Source: Planctomycetota bacterium
Lineage (GTDB): Bacteria > Planctomycetota > UBA1135 > GCA-002686595
Length of the DNA stretch: 64,000 nt
Direction of reading: 5' to 3'
Assembly: GCA_014238415.1 (NCBI GenBank)
Contig: JABABA010000005.1
Location: forward strand, 58,161-122,160
In this document: one piece after another, positions 1 to 8,339 of the stretch
Numbering within the stretch: the stretch's first letter is position 1
How the letters are laid out: each line of letters opens with the position of its first letter
Translations under genes and position numbers: made by a program
The notes under the pieces: generated by a model
Databases searched by the model: none
The model's input: only the letters and a program-made list of their open reading frames with translations
What the model was told of the DNA's origin: nothing

Positions 1-915
1 GCGGAGAAAATCGGCGAAGAGGCTGGCCAGCTCGACCAATTGATTGCGACCCGTTCCAACTGCGCCATGTTGATGACCGCGCCCAAGGGAGTGCACATGG
101 AAGAGGAACATGCTCCCATTTCAGGGAGCTGGGTGATCCACATTCCCCTTTCCCCGGGCAAACATCGGGTCCTCTCGCAGCATGTACAGTTCATGCGCAG
201 GGCGGCGAAAGAATTCCCCCAGCTGAAGGCGCCCGATGTGCTCTTTGAAGGCACTTTCGAGGGGGTCTATCTGTGCGTCGCCAGGCGTATAGGTGGCTGG
301 ACCGCAACCCATGCCACTGATGATGCGGGGCAGATGGCAGCCCTTGCAATCGATCTAGGCCGCCTGTTGAGCGAACTTGTGGTGCGCCCCGCACAAGCAT
401 TCAGCACAGAGGACTTCGAGCGTCTTCTGGGTCAGCGATTCGAGCGGGTCGCTCAGAAATGCAAGCGGCGCAGGACCGCGGCGCGGGTACATGCGGCCAC
501 CGACTCCCTGCGCGAAGCCCTGGTGGGAGCGCAGCTGCCCCTGATGTTCCACCATGCGGACCTGCGAGCGAAGCACCTGATCATCGATGATCAGGGCAAG
601 GTACGCGCTACCTTGGACTTTGGATCCGCCGAGCCCGAGTTCCTGCCCCTCGTTGATCTGCTGCACCACCTTGGACATCAACGCAAACAGAAGCAGCAAT
701 GCAGCGCGCAGCAGGCCTGGAAGGAACTACACAATCCGGCAACCCGCTCAGGACACGAGCAGCAGGCTCTTGAGGAACAAGCCCAGACCCTCAACATTGA
801 AACTCACATCGTGGAGGCCATGCTCGCTGCCTATCCGCTCTTCGTGGCAGGCATGGCAGAAGCCAACTGGGACTGGAGCAGGCCCGAGTGGATTCACCGT
901 GAATTCGGATGGTAG
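1..915 (+). CDS. Phosphotransferase-fold (APH-like) protein, 5' end outside window
   Basis: The frame is open to the first base of the window, so the gene probably starts upstream; a TTG at 40 is the first in-window start candidate. The last 300 or so residues resemble the aminoglycoside phosphotransferase/choline kinase fold. A Brenner-like motif HHADLRAKH is followed about 16 residues later by DFGSAEPE, the usual place of the Mg-binding DFG-like aspartate. The asparagine normally found four residues after the catalytic Asp (HxDxxxxN) is a histidine here, so activity is uncertain. Substrate unknown. It may act on a lipopolysaccharide or small metabolite rather than an antibiotic, but nothing in the sequence decides this. 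No close downstream partner: fadE starts 187 bases later. Confidence 0.6.
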   Translation, partial: AEKIGEEAGQLDQLIATRSNCAMLMTAPKGVHMEEEHAPISGSWVIHIPLSPGKHRVLSQHVQFMRRAAKEFPQLKAPDVLFEGTFEGVYLCVARRIGGWTATHATDDAGQMAALAIDLGRLLSELVVRPAQAFSTEDFERLLGQRFERVAQKCKRRRTAARVHAATDSLREALVGAQLPLMFHHADLRAKHLIIDDQGKVRATLDFGSAEPEFLPLVDLLHHLGHQRKQKQQCSAQQAWKELHNPATRSGHEQQALEEQAQTLNIETHIVEAMLAAYPLFVAGMAEANWDWSRPEWIHREFGW

Positions 916-998
916 GAGACCCATCCCGGGGGTGGTTGGACGGTGGCACTGCCCCAGGGCGATGGTGCGCAGGAAACCCTGGAAAACGACGAAGATTC

Positions 999-1014
999 GG
1001 GCCTCAGGAGGCCC
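999..1014 (+). terminator. Short GC-rich hairpin after the kinase-fold gene
   Basis: GGGCCT, loop CAGG, AGGCCC: a perfect 6-bp stem in the 187-base gap before fadE. There is no T-tract, so termination is only a guess. Confidence 0.25.
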
Positions 1015-1102
1015 ATCCCGATGAGATTCTTGGCTTCCTGGCCGATGATCACGTGGGAACCTCTCGATCCCTCTCACGCTCCCAGACCCTTTTTCCCTGG
1101 CA

Positions 1103-3523
1103 ATGACCCTGACCCTCATCATCGCCGCCTTGATTGGCGGCTGCTTGCTCTTCAGAGGCCATGCCTGGTTGAGTCTGGTCAGCACCCCGGCAGTGGTGAT
1201 TGGGGGCTGGACCGCGACCCAAGGGGACTTCGCAGCGCCCCAGATAGTCAGCACCGGCGTGCTCGTTCTTGTTGGACTCATTACCAGTGTGCCGAGTCTT
1301 CGGCGATGGATCCTGACCGGCCCAGCCATGACCCTTGTTGCTCCCCTCCTGCCTCGAATGAGCCAGACCGAAAGAGTTGCCTTGGAAGCGGGCAGTGTTT
1401 GGTGGGACGGAGAACTCTTCAGCGGAAATCCAGATTGGGCCAAGCTCGCGGCGTTTGAAATACAGCCACTCTCCCCTGAAGAAGAATCGTTCCTGGAGCA
1501 AGAGGTCGAAACCCTCTGCCACATGACCGACAGCTCGCAGGTGGATGACCTGGGAGACTTGCCCCCGGAGACCTGGGCTTACTTGAAAGCCAATGGCTTC
1601 ATGGGCCTGATCATCCCCAAGAAATATGGTGGCCTTGGTTTTAGCGCGCGAGCAATCAGCGAGATCATCACCCGCTGTTCCAGTCACAATGTGACCCTCG
1701 CGATCACTGTCATGCTGCCCGCGTCCTTGGGCCCGGCAGAATTGCTCTTGCACTATGGCACGCAAGAGCAAAAGGAACACTGGCTGCCGCGCCTGGCCCG
1801 AGGCGACGAGATCCCGGCCTTTGCCCTGACCGAACCCCTGGCCGGTTCAGATGCAGCCTCCCTCACCAGTCGCGGAGTGATCTGCCACGAAGAATGGAAG
1901 GGCAAGAGAGCCCTGGGCGTGCGCCTGACATGGAACAAGAGATACATCACCCTTGCACCGGTGGCGACGCTCTTGGGCATCGCCTTCCAGCTTGAGGATC
2001 CGGATGGGCTGATCGGAGAAGAAGTCCAACGCGGAATCACCCTTGCCCTGGTCCCCACGGATCTGCCCGGCGTGGAAATCGGCGACCGCCACGATCCCCT
2101 GGGGGTCAAGTTCATCAACGGACCAACCACCGGCGAAGAGGTGTTCGTGCCCCTGAGCATGATCATTGGGGAGACAGAGCAGGTGGGCAATGGCTGGCGA
2201 ATGCTGATGGACTGCCTCTCTGCTGGGCGCTCCATCTCCTTGCCCGGACTGGCAACGGGCGCAACCCAGACCACCCTGCGCACGGTGACTTCCTACGGAC
2301 TTCTACGCGAACAGTTCGGCATGCCCATCGTGCGCTTCGAAGGGGTGGAAGAAAAAGTCTCCAAGCTTGCTGGCCATGCCTGGTGGATGGACGCCGCCCG
2401 CCAACTGACTGCCGGGGCCGTGGCCAGCGGGGAAAAACCCGCGGTGCTCTCGGCGATCATGAAGGCCTACACGACCGAATACATGCGGGTCACGGTCAAC
2501 CAAGGCATGGATGTGCTGGCGGGCGCTGCAATTTGCCGCGGACCGCGCAATGTGCTTGCGGGCTTCTACCAGTCGATTCCCATTGGTATCACGGTGGAAG
2601 GAGCGAACATCCTTACGCGCACCATGATCATCTTTGGCCAAGGAGCCCTGCGCTGCCATCCCTATGCCTTTGACGAAGTGGATGCGGTGGAGAAAAACGA
2701 TGCAGCCCTCTTTGACCGTGCCTTCAGCGGACATGTGGGCCATGTGGTGTCCACGGGATTCCGCGCCACGCTCTTGGGTTGGAGCGCTGGACTCCTCGCG
2801 AGCAATTCTCTGCCTGGCCGAACGGGGCGCGCCGCTCGCCAGGCCACTCGCCTGTCGGCAGCCTTTGCCCTGGTGTCCGAAGCGGCCATGATCACCCTGG
2901 GCGCAAACCTCAAGCGCAAAGAACGCGTGACCGCTCGCCTCGCGGATGCCCTCGCGCACCTCTACTTCGCCAGCGCCGCGATCCACCGGGACGCCACACG
3001 AGGGCAACGCAGCGCAGAAGCGCCCTTCTTCGAGTGGGCCATGCGCACACACCTGGGCGCGGTGGAAGATGCGATCTTGGGCGTGCTGGAGAACCTGGAT
3101 TCGCGTTGGTTGGCGCGCAGCCTGCGCCTTCTGATGTTTCCTCTGGGTCGACAGACGAGCCCGCCCTCAGATGCCCTGGAGCAACAACTCGCACTTCTGG
3201 CCATCTCTGACGAGTCCGTACGCAACGATTTGACCCACAGTGTGCACCTGCCAAAGCCCGGACAGGGAGGGCTTGGTGCCCTCGACCAGGGACGCGAGGT
3301 TGTGCTGAAGGTGCGGCCCCTGCGCAAGCGACTGAACAAAGCCGTTCACTCGGGCGAACTGGCCAAGGGTAGCGAAGCGCAGGTCACCGAAGCCGCCCTT
3401 GAGAAGGGCCTGATCACCCAAGAGGAGGCACAACTGATCGAAGAAGCGCGTCTCCTGCAAGAGGATCTGATCCAAGTGGACACCTTCGGACCCGAAGCCT
3501 ATCGCGGCCGCTGTGGCGCCTGA
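1103..3523 (+). CDS. fadE: FadE-type acyl-CoA dehydrogenase
   Basis: The 806-residue protein matches the unusual size of enterobacterial FadE (about 814 residues) rather than the usual 380-residue acyl-CoA dehydrogenases. Two hydrophobic helices lie in the first 75 residues, as in membrane-linked FadE. The acyl-CoA dehydrogenase core follows, with the flavin-site motif TEPLAGSD near residue 245 and VEGANILTRTMIIFGQGALR near residue 500, a FadE hallmark. The C-terminal 250 residues correspond to the extra helical domain (DUF1974) of this subfamily. It catalyses the first step of fatty-acid beta-oxidation, passing electrons to electron-transfer flavoprotein; etfB and etfA lie 9 kb downstream. 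Start ATG at 1103, with no clear Shine-Dalgarno sequence. Confidence 0.93.
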   Translation: MTLTLIIAALIGGCLLFRGHAWLSLVSTPAVVIGGWTATQGDFAAPQIVSTGVLVLVGLITSVPSLRRWILTGPAMTLVAPLLPRMSQTERVALEAGSVWWDGELFSGNPDWAKLAAFEIQPLSPEEESFLEQEVETLCHMTDSSQVDDLGDLPPETWAYLKANGFMGLIIPKKYGGLGFSARAISEIITRCSSHNVTLAITVMLPASLGPAELLLHYGTQEQKEHWLPRLARGDEIPAFALTEPLAGSDAASLTSRGVICHEEWKGKRALGVRLTWNKRYITLAPVATLLGIAFQLEDPDGLIGEEVQRGITLALVPTDLPGVEIGDRHDPLGVKFINGPTTGEEVFVPLSMIIGETEQVGNGWRMLMDCLSAGRSISLPGLATGATQTTLRTVTSYGLLREQFGMPIVRFEGVEEKVSKLAGHAWWMDAARQLTAGAVASGEKPAVLSAIMKAYTTEYMRVTVNQGMDVLAGAAICRGPRNVLAGFYQSIPIGITVEGANILTRTMIIFGQGALRCHPYAFDEVDAVEKNDAALFDRAFSGHVGHVVSTGFRATLLGWSAGLLASNSLPGRTGRAARQATRLSAAFALVSEAAMITLGANLKRKERVTARLADALAHLYFASAAIHRDATRGQRSAEAPFFEWAMRTHLGAVEDAILGVLENLDSRWLARSLRLLMFPLGRQTSPPSDALEQQLALLAISDESVRNDLTHSVHLPKPGQGGLGALDQGREVVLKVRPLRKRLNKAVHSGELAKGSEAQVTEAALEKGLITQEEAQLIEEARLLQEDLIQVDTFGPEAYRGRCGA

Positions 3524-3570
3524 GCGGGGAAGAGCAAAGGGACTGGATCAATCTGAGACATAGGGAACTA

Positions 3571-3601
3571 CCCCAAGGGGCATACACGCCCCAAAGCGTG
3601 T
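3571..3601 (+). terminator. Overlapping alternative hairpins between fadE and prepilin operon
   Basis: GGGGC (3577-3581) can pair with GCCCC (3588-3592). Alternatively ACACGC (3584-3589) can pair with GCGTGT (3596-3601). The two stems share bases and exclude each other; a third stem CCCC/GGGG is possible at 3571-3580. There is no T-tract. This is either a fadE terminator or an attenuator for the prepilin genes. Confidence 0.35.
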
Positions 3602-3668
3602 CCCAGGTTGATGTTCGAGTCCATGATCGCTCCGAGCGCGCCCCTCGCTGAGTCGATGAGGAAGCAAG

Positions 3669-4253
3669 ATGCTTCTCTCCTCCTCACGCCGAAGCGCTCG
3701 CCTTCACCGGGTGCGCTCCAATCAGGGTATGACCCTGATCGAAGTCATGGTCAGCGTATTGGTTCTGACCCTGTGCACATGGATGCTCAGCACTACGCTC
3801 ATGGCATCTGCCCACCATGCGGACAGCAAACGGGAGCGGGCGCTGGCAGTGAACAGCGCGACGAATCTGTTGGAGCACCTGCACGCCTTGCCCTTTGATC
3901 AGGTCTTCGCGCTCTACAACGAAAGCCCCGAAGACGACCCCCTTGGTCCTGGTACGGCCCCAGGCCCGCACTTCCAAGTAGAAGGCCTTGAGCCCCTTTT
4001 GAAAGACGCAGATGGTTTCGTCGGCCGCCTGATCCTGTCGAGCCCTGGCCCCAGCCTGCACGAAAACACAAACAACAAACGGCTGGGGCTCCCGCGAGAT
4101 CTGAACGGAGACCTGAATATCGATGAAGAAGACCACGGAGGCGATTATCTGATCCTGCCAATGGTGATCGAAGTCGAGTGGCAGGGCTCCGCCGGCCGCA
4201 GGCTCTTCAACCTGGAAACGATTCTCTCTGGCATCGGGAGACACGAGCAGTGA
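3669..4253 (+). CDS. Type II/IV minor prepilin (PilV/GspI-like)
   Basis: 194 residues with a class III prepilin signal. A basic leader ends at G20, followed by MTLIEVMVSVLVL with Glu at +5, the site cut and N-methylated by prepilin peptidase, and then a single hydrophobic helix. The globular domain is not recognisable beyond minor-pseudopilin size. ATG at 3669 is preceded by GAGGA about seven bases upstream. It overlaps the next prepilin gene by four bases (GTGA), so the two are translationally coupled. Likely inserted in the inner membrane and assembled at the tip of a type II secretion pseudopilus or type IV pilus. No assembly ATPase or major pilin is in the window, so the exact system cannot be told. 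Confidence 0.8.
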   Translation: MLLSSSRRSARLHRVRSNQGMTLIEVMVSVLVLTLCTWMLSTTLMASAHHADSKRERALAVNSATNLLEHLHALPFDQVFALYNESPEDDPLGPGTAPGPHFQVEGLEPLLKDADGFVGRLILSSPGPSLHENTNNKRLGLPRDLNGDLNIDEEDHGGDYLILPMVIEVEWQGSAGRRLFNLETILSGIGRHEQ

Positions 4254-4864
4254 TCCGTTCACGAGCTGGATTCACCCTGATCGAGCTGATGGTCGCCATG
4301 ACGATCTTCGGTTTGGTGTCTGCCAACATGATGATGATTTCCAAGAGTGGAGCCAACGCGATCAAGAACGAAGCCTTTCGTTCGACCCTGGAAGACGAAA
4401 CCAACTTGACCTCCAATCGCATTCGCAGGGCATTGCTCTCCGCTTCCGCTGATTCCCTGGACCCGGTCATCCCCGCGCCCTTGGGAAGCGATCACATGCA
4501 GTTCCAGATGACCCTGGGAGCCGATGAGCAGGGCGAGACCCTCTTGGGAGAACCGGAGAAGATCCACTGGGCCGCCGACCCGGATGGCCGCGGCCGTGTG
4601 CTCTGGACCACCTCTCCCTCCCTACCAGATGAACGCACCCTGGTCTGGTCCAGCGCGATACCGAACCTCGCAAACGGGGAGTTGGCCAACGGGCTCGATG
4701 ACAACGCGAACCTCTTGACCGATGAAACCGGCCTGGCCTTCGCCGTACATGAACAAGAGGAACTCAAGCGAGAGGTGGAAGTTTATCTAACGGTTCTACG
4801 CCTCGATCCCAATGGCAAACCGACACCAAGCCAGCGCCGCATCCTTGTCACTTGTAGAAACTGA
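4250..4864 (+). CDS. Type II/IV minor prepilin (PilW/GspJ-like)
   Basis: GTG at 4250 overlaps the previous stop as GTGA and gives a short seven-residue leader ending in Gly, then FTLIELMVAMTIFGLV, a canonical prepilin cleavage and helix motif with Glu5. An upstream in-frame ATG exists but would bury the leader inside a 31-residue extension, so I chose GTG. The mature protein is about 197 residues with a mostly soluble C-terminal domain, a size typical of GspJ or PilW. It sits second in a three-gene set; the following PilX-like gene starts three bases after its stop. The trio resembles the pilV-pilW-pilX order of minor pilin operons. Confidence 0.8.
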   Translation: MIRSRAGFTLIELMVAMTIFGLVSANMMMISKSGANAIKNEAFRSTLEDETNLTSNRIRRALLSASADSLDPVIPAPLGSDHMQFQMTLGADEQGETLLGEPEKIHWAADPDGRGRVLWTTSPSLPDERTLVWSSAIPNLANGELANGLDDNANLLTDETGLAFAVHEQEELKREVEVYLTVLRLDPNGKPTPSQRRILVTCRN

Positions 4865-4866
4865 AC

Positions 4867-6546
4867 ATGCAACACACTTCATTCAGGGCCCTCCAACGGG
4901 CTCCCAAGGCGCGCCGCGGTGGTGCACTGATTGCCTCTCTGATCGTTGCCACTCTTCTGGCCGGCCTCGGCGCGGGACTGGTGCAAGTACAGACTGCCAT
5001 TACGCGCCGACAAATGTCCGCCATTGACCAGACCCGAGCCATGTACATGGCCGAAGCGGGACTGGCAGAAGCCTTCCTTGCTCTGGCCCAGGGCAAGAGT
5101 GGCGCTATCGCGGACGCCGCCCAACCAGCAGAACTGGGGGGCGGCCTGTTTTGGGTGGAAGCCACGGAAGGAGCTGATGGTCAAGTCCTGCTGCGCTGCA
5201 CAGGTATGGTCGAACGGGCCCACGCGACCCTTGAGTCAGTTGTCGAACGCTCGGTCAGCCCCTTCGGACGCCTGGGATTCTTCGGTCTGGAAGAAGTGGT
5301 CCTTCGCAAGGGTGCGCGCATACTGGCAGACAGAAATCAACCGGCCCTTGTACGCTCAAACGGAGATGTCTCCTTGGCGCCGTCAATGGGAGGCAGCCTG
5401 ATCGAAGGCCGCATCATTGCAGGCACGAATGGTCTGATCGCCATGGGACCAGGCAGCAGCGTGAGCACAGGTATGGAGCAGGCCAGGCGTGCGGCGGTCC
5501 TGCCCGAGATTCTCGTCCCCAGCCTCCCCCTGGGAGACCTGCAGCAAGCTCTACAGCCCGAGCGCGCGAACATAGGACCAGGAGGGTTGGATGCAGAGGA
5601 ACTGGAAGTTGACGGAGGACAAGAGGTTCGCTTGATCGGGCCCTTGGTACTGGCCCTCGACGCTCTGGAGGTGAATGACGGCGGAAGCATCTTGATCGAC
5701 GCCAGCGCAGGGCCAGTGATTCTTCACGTACGCGATGAACTCACAATGGAGGAGGGCTCGATATGGCAGCACGAAGCGGGAACGATCAGCGATGTCTCGC
5801 TTTTCTTCCATGGGACGGACGCTGTGGATTGGAAGGTCAAAGGGGTCTTCAGGGGAGCCATCGTGGCCCTGGAACAGGACTGGACCCTGACGGGTGAACT
5901 GGACTTTCAGGGCTCCATCGCCGTCAAGAGTCTGGAACTCTTGGCTGATGTCCAGGTACGTGGCTCCGAAGAAGCGACCAAACTGATTGCCGGTGTTCCG
6001 TCAGTCCCAACCCTGGTGGCCTGGCAATTCAGCGATGCTCCAGACGCAGAAATTCTGGACTGCCTGACAGATCCAAAGCACTGGCTGAAGCAACACAAGA
6101 TCGAGCCAGTGAAAGGCTCCAGCGCAGCAGCAGAGAGCGAGGTCTCTTTGCAATATGTCACAGAGGATGGAGCGATAGGTGTCTACCAAGGGCTCCCTTC
6201 CGAGTTCGATTTCAGCAAGGCAAGCTCAGTGGTGCAGCAGGTCTGGATGGACGGCTTGATCGGCGAAGGACAACTCGGCCCGCCGCCCGCACCCCTGCCC
6301 TCTTACGCAAGTCCGGTGGACAAGAGTTCATCAGGCAAGAACCGAAGAAAGAACAAAGGTCACGGCTCCCACAAGAAAGGCGGTGATGGGCACAAGGGCC
6401 AGAATGGTCACGGCGCCAACCCCAAGAACAAGCACAAGCAGGCAGGATCAAAGAAACAACACGGTCAGAATGCCAATCACAAGGACTCGAAGAAAAAGCA
6501 CGGCCACAAGGACCACAAGGTGAACAAGCACAGCAACGACGACTAA
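4867..6546 (+). CDS. PilX-like pilus-associated protein with Lys/His-rich tail
   Basis: 559 residues. The N-terminus has a basic leader, then GGALIASLIVATLLAG, a membrane helix as in PilX-type minor pilins, and a conserved-looking MAEAGLAEA segment near residue 60. The middle (about 100-450) looks rich in beta-strand and repetitive, and may be a beta-helix or polymer-interaction region. From about residue 483 to the end the sequence is almost only Lys, His, Gly, Asn, Gln and Asp, strongly basic and presumably disordered. Such a tail could bind metal, nucleic acid or an acidic surface polymer. It lies right after the two prepilin genes and seven bases before the HEAT-repeat gene, suggesting one operon. 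Confidence 0.6.
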   Translation: MQHTSFRALQRAPKARRGGALIASLIVATLLAGLGAGLVQVQTAITRRQMSAIDQTRAMYMAEAGLAEAFLALAQGKSGAIADAAQPAELGGGLFWVEATEGADGQVLLRCTGMVERAHATLESVVERSVSPFGRLGFFGLEEVVLRKGARILADRNQPALVRSNGDVSLAPSMGGSLIEGRIIAGTNGLIAMGPGSSVSTGMEQARRAAVLPEILVPSLPLGDLQQALQPERANIGPGGLDAEELEVDGGQEVRLIGPLVLALDALEVNDGGSILIDASAGPVILHVRDELTMEEGSIWQHEAGTISDVSLFFHGTDAVDWKVKGVFRGAIVALEQDWTLTGELDFQGSIAVKSLELLADVQVRGSEEATKLIAGVPSVPTLVAWQFSDAPDAEILDCLTDPKHWLKQHKIEPVKGSSAAAESEVSLQYVTEDGAIGVYQGLPSEFDFSKASSVVQQVWMDGLIGEGQLGPPPAPLPSYASPVDKSSSGKNRRKNKGHGSHKKGGDGHKGQNGHGANPKNKHKQAGSKKQHGQNANHKDSKKKHGHKDHKVNKHSNDD

Positions 6547-6552
6547 CACCCC

Positions 6553-7752
6553 ATGATCTCGTCCCTCCTGCTCCTGCCCCTGTGTGTGACACCAGCCCTC
6601 CCCCAGGAGGCGCCGGTGGTCCATTGGTTGCAGAATCGTGGCGCGACCCACCCCACCGCGAAAGAGGTGGTGACTGAGTTGGGGCAACGGGGAGCTAAGG
6701 GTCTCCTGGACTTGGAGCGAGCACTGGGAGCGCGCATCACCCATCCAGCTTGGGAGCGAACCCTGAACGGATTGCCTCAGCAAGCAGTCCTGCGCATGCA
6801 GACAACCCCCAGCGCCGAGCTACGCATCTTTGGCATGCTCGCCGCCCATCGTCATGGGGACGCGGGATGCTTGAGCGCTCTCGTACAGCTGTCAAAGCTG
6901 CCCGATACCACTGCGCTACCACAACGCCAACAAACTGGCGCGCGCCTCGCCGATGCCCTTGCCGCGATCTTCCGGCGTGATCATCAAGCTCTGCCCAAAC
7001 TGAATTGGAATTCGATTCCACGGGAACATCTGCCTCCTCTTGCGGATCGTTTGGGTGGCCTTGCTGACCCACGCGCATTCGGAGCCCTGATACGATTGAT
7101 GGACGGAGAGATCGGCCTGGAACAGGCCGCGCTCTCTGCAATCGCACACCTCGCACGAACGGTTTCACTTCAGCCTGCGGATACGGAACTACGCAGGGTT
7201 CGCTACCGCCTGGAACACCCAGCATTCAGCCTGCGCATGCTCGCTTGCCAGGCTCTCGGATTGCTGCATGATGAAGAAGGTGCACACTTGCTCCAGGAAC
7301 GCCTGTCGGATCCCTCATCGTCCGTACGCAGCGCCGCCCACACCGCCCTGAAACGGATCACAGGCCTGCGCCTGCACGCGGGACCAAAGGCCTGGCTCTC
7401 ATGGATCCGCGAACAGGACAACTGGTGGAATGAGCGCAGTGACAAGGTACTGAGCGCCTTGCCCCTCGCCCACGGAGCTGAGCGCACAGCACTCCTGCGC
7501 GAACTTGCAGGCGCCCGCCTTCATCGGCGCGCCCTGACCAGGGAACTGTTGTCCTTACTCGATCAGAGCCAGGGAGAAAGCCTGCGTCTTGTGCTGTCAG
7601 CCATCGTGGCCCTCGACAGCCCTCAGGCCCTGCCCGCAATCACCCTTCTCCTGAGCCATCCCGAGCGGGAAGTACGAACCGCCGCAAATCAGGCCCTTTA
7701 CGCCCTGAGAGGCTCAAGAACCTCGACACCGGGTTCCAAGGACGCCCTCTGA
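6553..7752 (+). CDS. Secreted HEAT-repeat protein
   Basis: 399 residues. The first 17-18 (MISSLLLLPLCVTPALPQ) form a signal peptide. The rest is helical with several HEAT-like units of about 30 residues: positions 155-200 (DRLGGLADPRAFGALIRLMD), 225-265 (LACQALGLLHDEEGAHLLQE) and the C-terminus (AIVALDSPQALPAITLLLSH). HEAT repeats form protein-binding solenoids and no enzyme motif is visible. It follows the PilX-like gene by seven bases and is probably co-transcribed, so an accessory role in pilus or pseudopilus assembly in the periplasm is a reasonable guess. Confidence 0.65.
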   Translation: MISSLLLLPLCVTPALPQEAPVVHWLQNRGATHPTAKEVVTELGQRGAKGLLDLERALGARITHPAWERTLNGLPQQAVLRMQTTPSAELRIFGMLAAHRHGDAGCLSALVQLSKLPDTTALPQRQQTGARLADALAAIFRRDHQALPKLNWNSIPREHLPPLADRLGGLADPRAFGALIRLMDGEIGLEQAALSAIAHLARTVSLQPADTELRRVRYRLEHPAFSLRMLACQALGLLHDEEGAHLLQERLSDPSSSVRSAAHTALKRITGLRLHAGPKAWLSWIREQDNWWNERSDKVLSALPLAHGAERTALLRELAGARLHRRALTRELLSLLDQSQGESLRLVLSAIVALDSPQALPAITLLLSHPEREVRTAANQALYALRGSRTSTPGSKDAL

Positions 7753-7827
7753 ACCTCAGCCAAGCCCCACGATCAACGCAGTCAACCTGACTGAAGAAGA
7801 ACCCTTAGCACCCAATTCGGACCCATC

Positions 7828-8325
7828 ATGACACGCAAACGATTTCAACGACGCCGCAAGCTGATCAAGCCAAGTTTGCAACTCAAGCTGACGGCGATTT
7901 TCACGGGGCTCTGCGCCTTGTCCCTGCTGTTGCAGTTCATCCTGTTCCAATCAGCCCTGACCTCTGCAGCTCTGGAGCTACCCGCTGACAGCGCCCGCAT
8001 GTTGGACTTGAGCCAGAGCATCGTGCTCAAGGTGCTGACGATTTCGTTCCTGGTTTGTCTACCGTTGACCTTTCTGGTGGGAATCATGGCCACCTTCAGA
8101 TTTGCGGGTCCGGTATGGCGCTTCGAGACATTCTTGAAGTCCATCCTGCGGGGAGAAAAGCCGCGAGACTTCACCCTGCGCAAGGGTGATCAGCTGACCG
8201 AGTTGGCAGATCTCCTGGTGCGCTCCACACAGCCCCTACGGGCAGAGAGCTCTCAAGACGCCCCCTCGTCTGGAACTCCCAACAGCCGCCCCTCCGTCCC
8301 TGCCGGTTTGCGCCGAGTCTCTTGA
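7828..8325 (+). CDS. Orphan two-helix HAMP-like membrane protein
   Basis: 165 residues. A basic N-terminus is followed by a membrane helix (about 22-45), a short periplasmic loop of some 25 residues, a second helix (about 70-95) and a segment resembling a HAMP linker (RFAGPVWRFETFLKSILRGE), then a Ser/Pro-rich tail. There is no kinase, cyclase or methyl-accepting domain. It ends 14 bases before the histidine kinase gene and probably belongs to that operon, perhaps as a partner or modulator of the kinase. HAMP assignment is by pattern only. Confidence 0.55.
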   Translation: MTRKRFQRRRKLIKPSLQLKLTAIFTGLCALSLLLQFILFQSALTSAALELPADSARMLDLSQSIVLKVLTISFLVCLPLTFLVGIMATFRFAGPVWRFETFLKSILRGEKPRDFTLRKGDQLTELADLLVRSTQPLRAESSQDAPSSGTPNSRPSVPAGLRRVS

Positions 8326-8339
8326 CCTTCAACTGAGCC

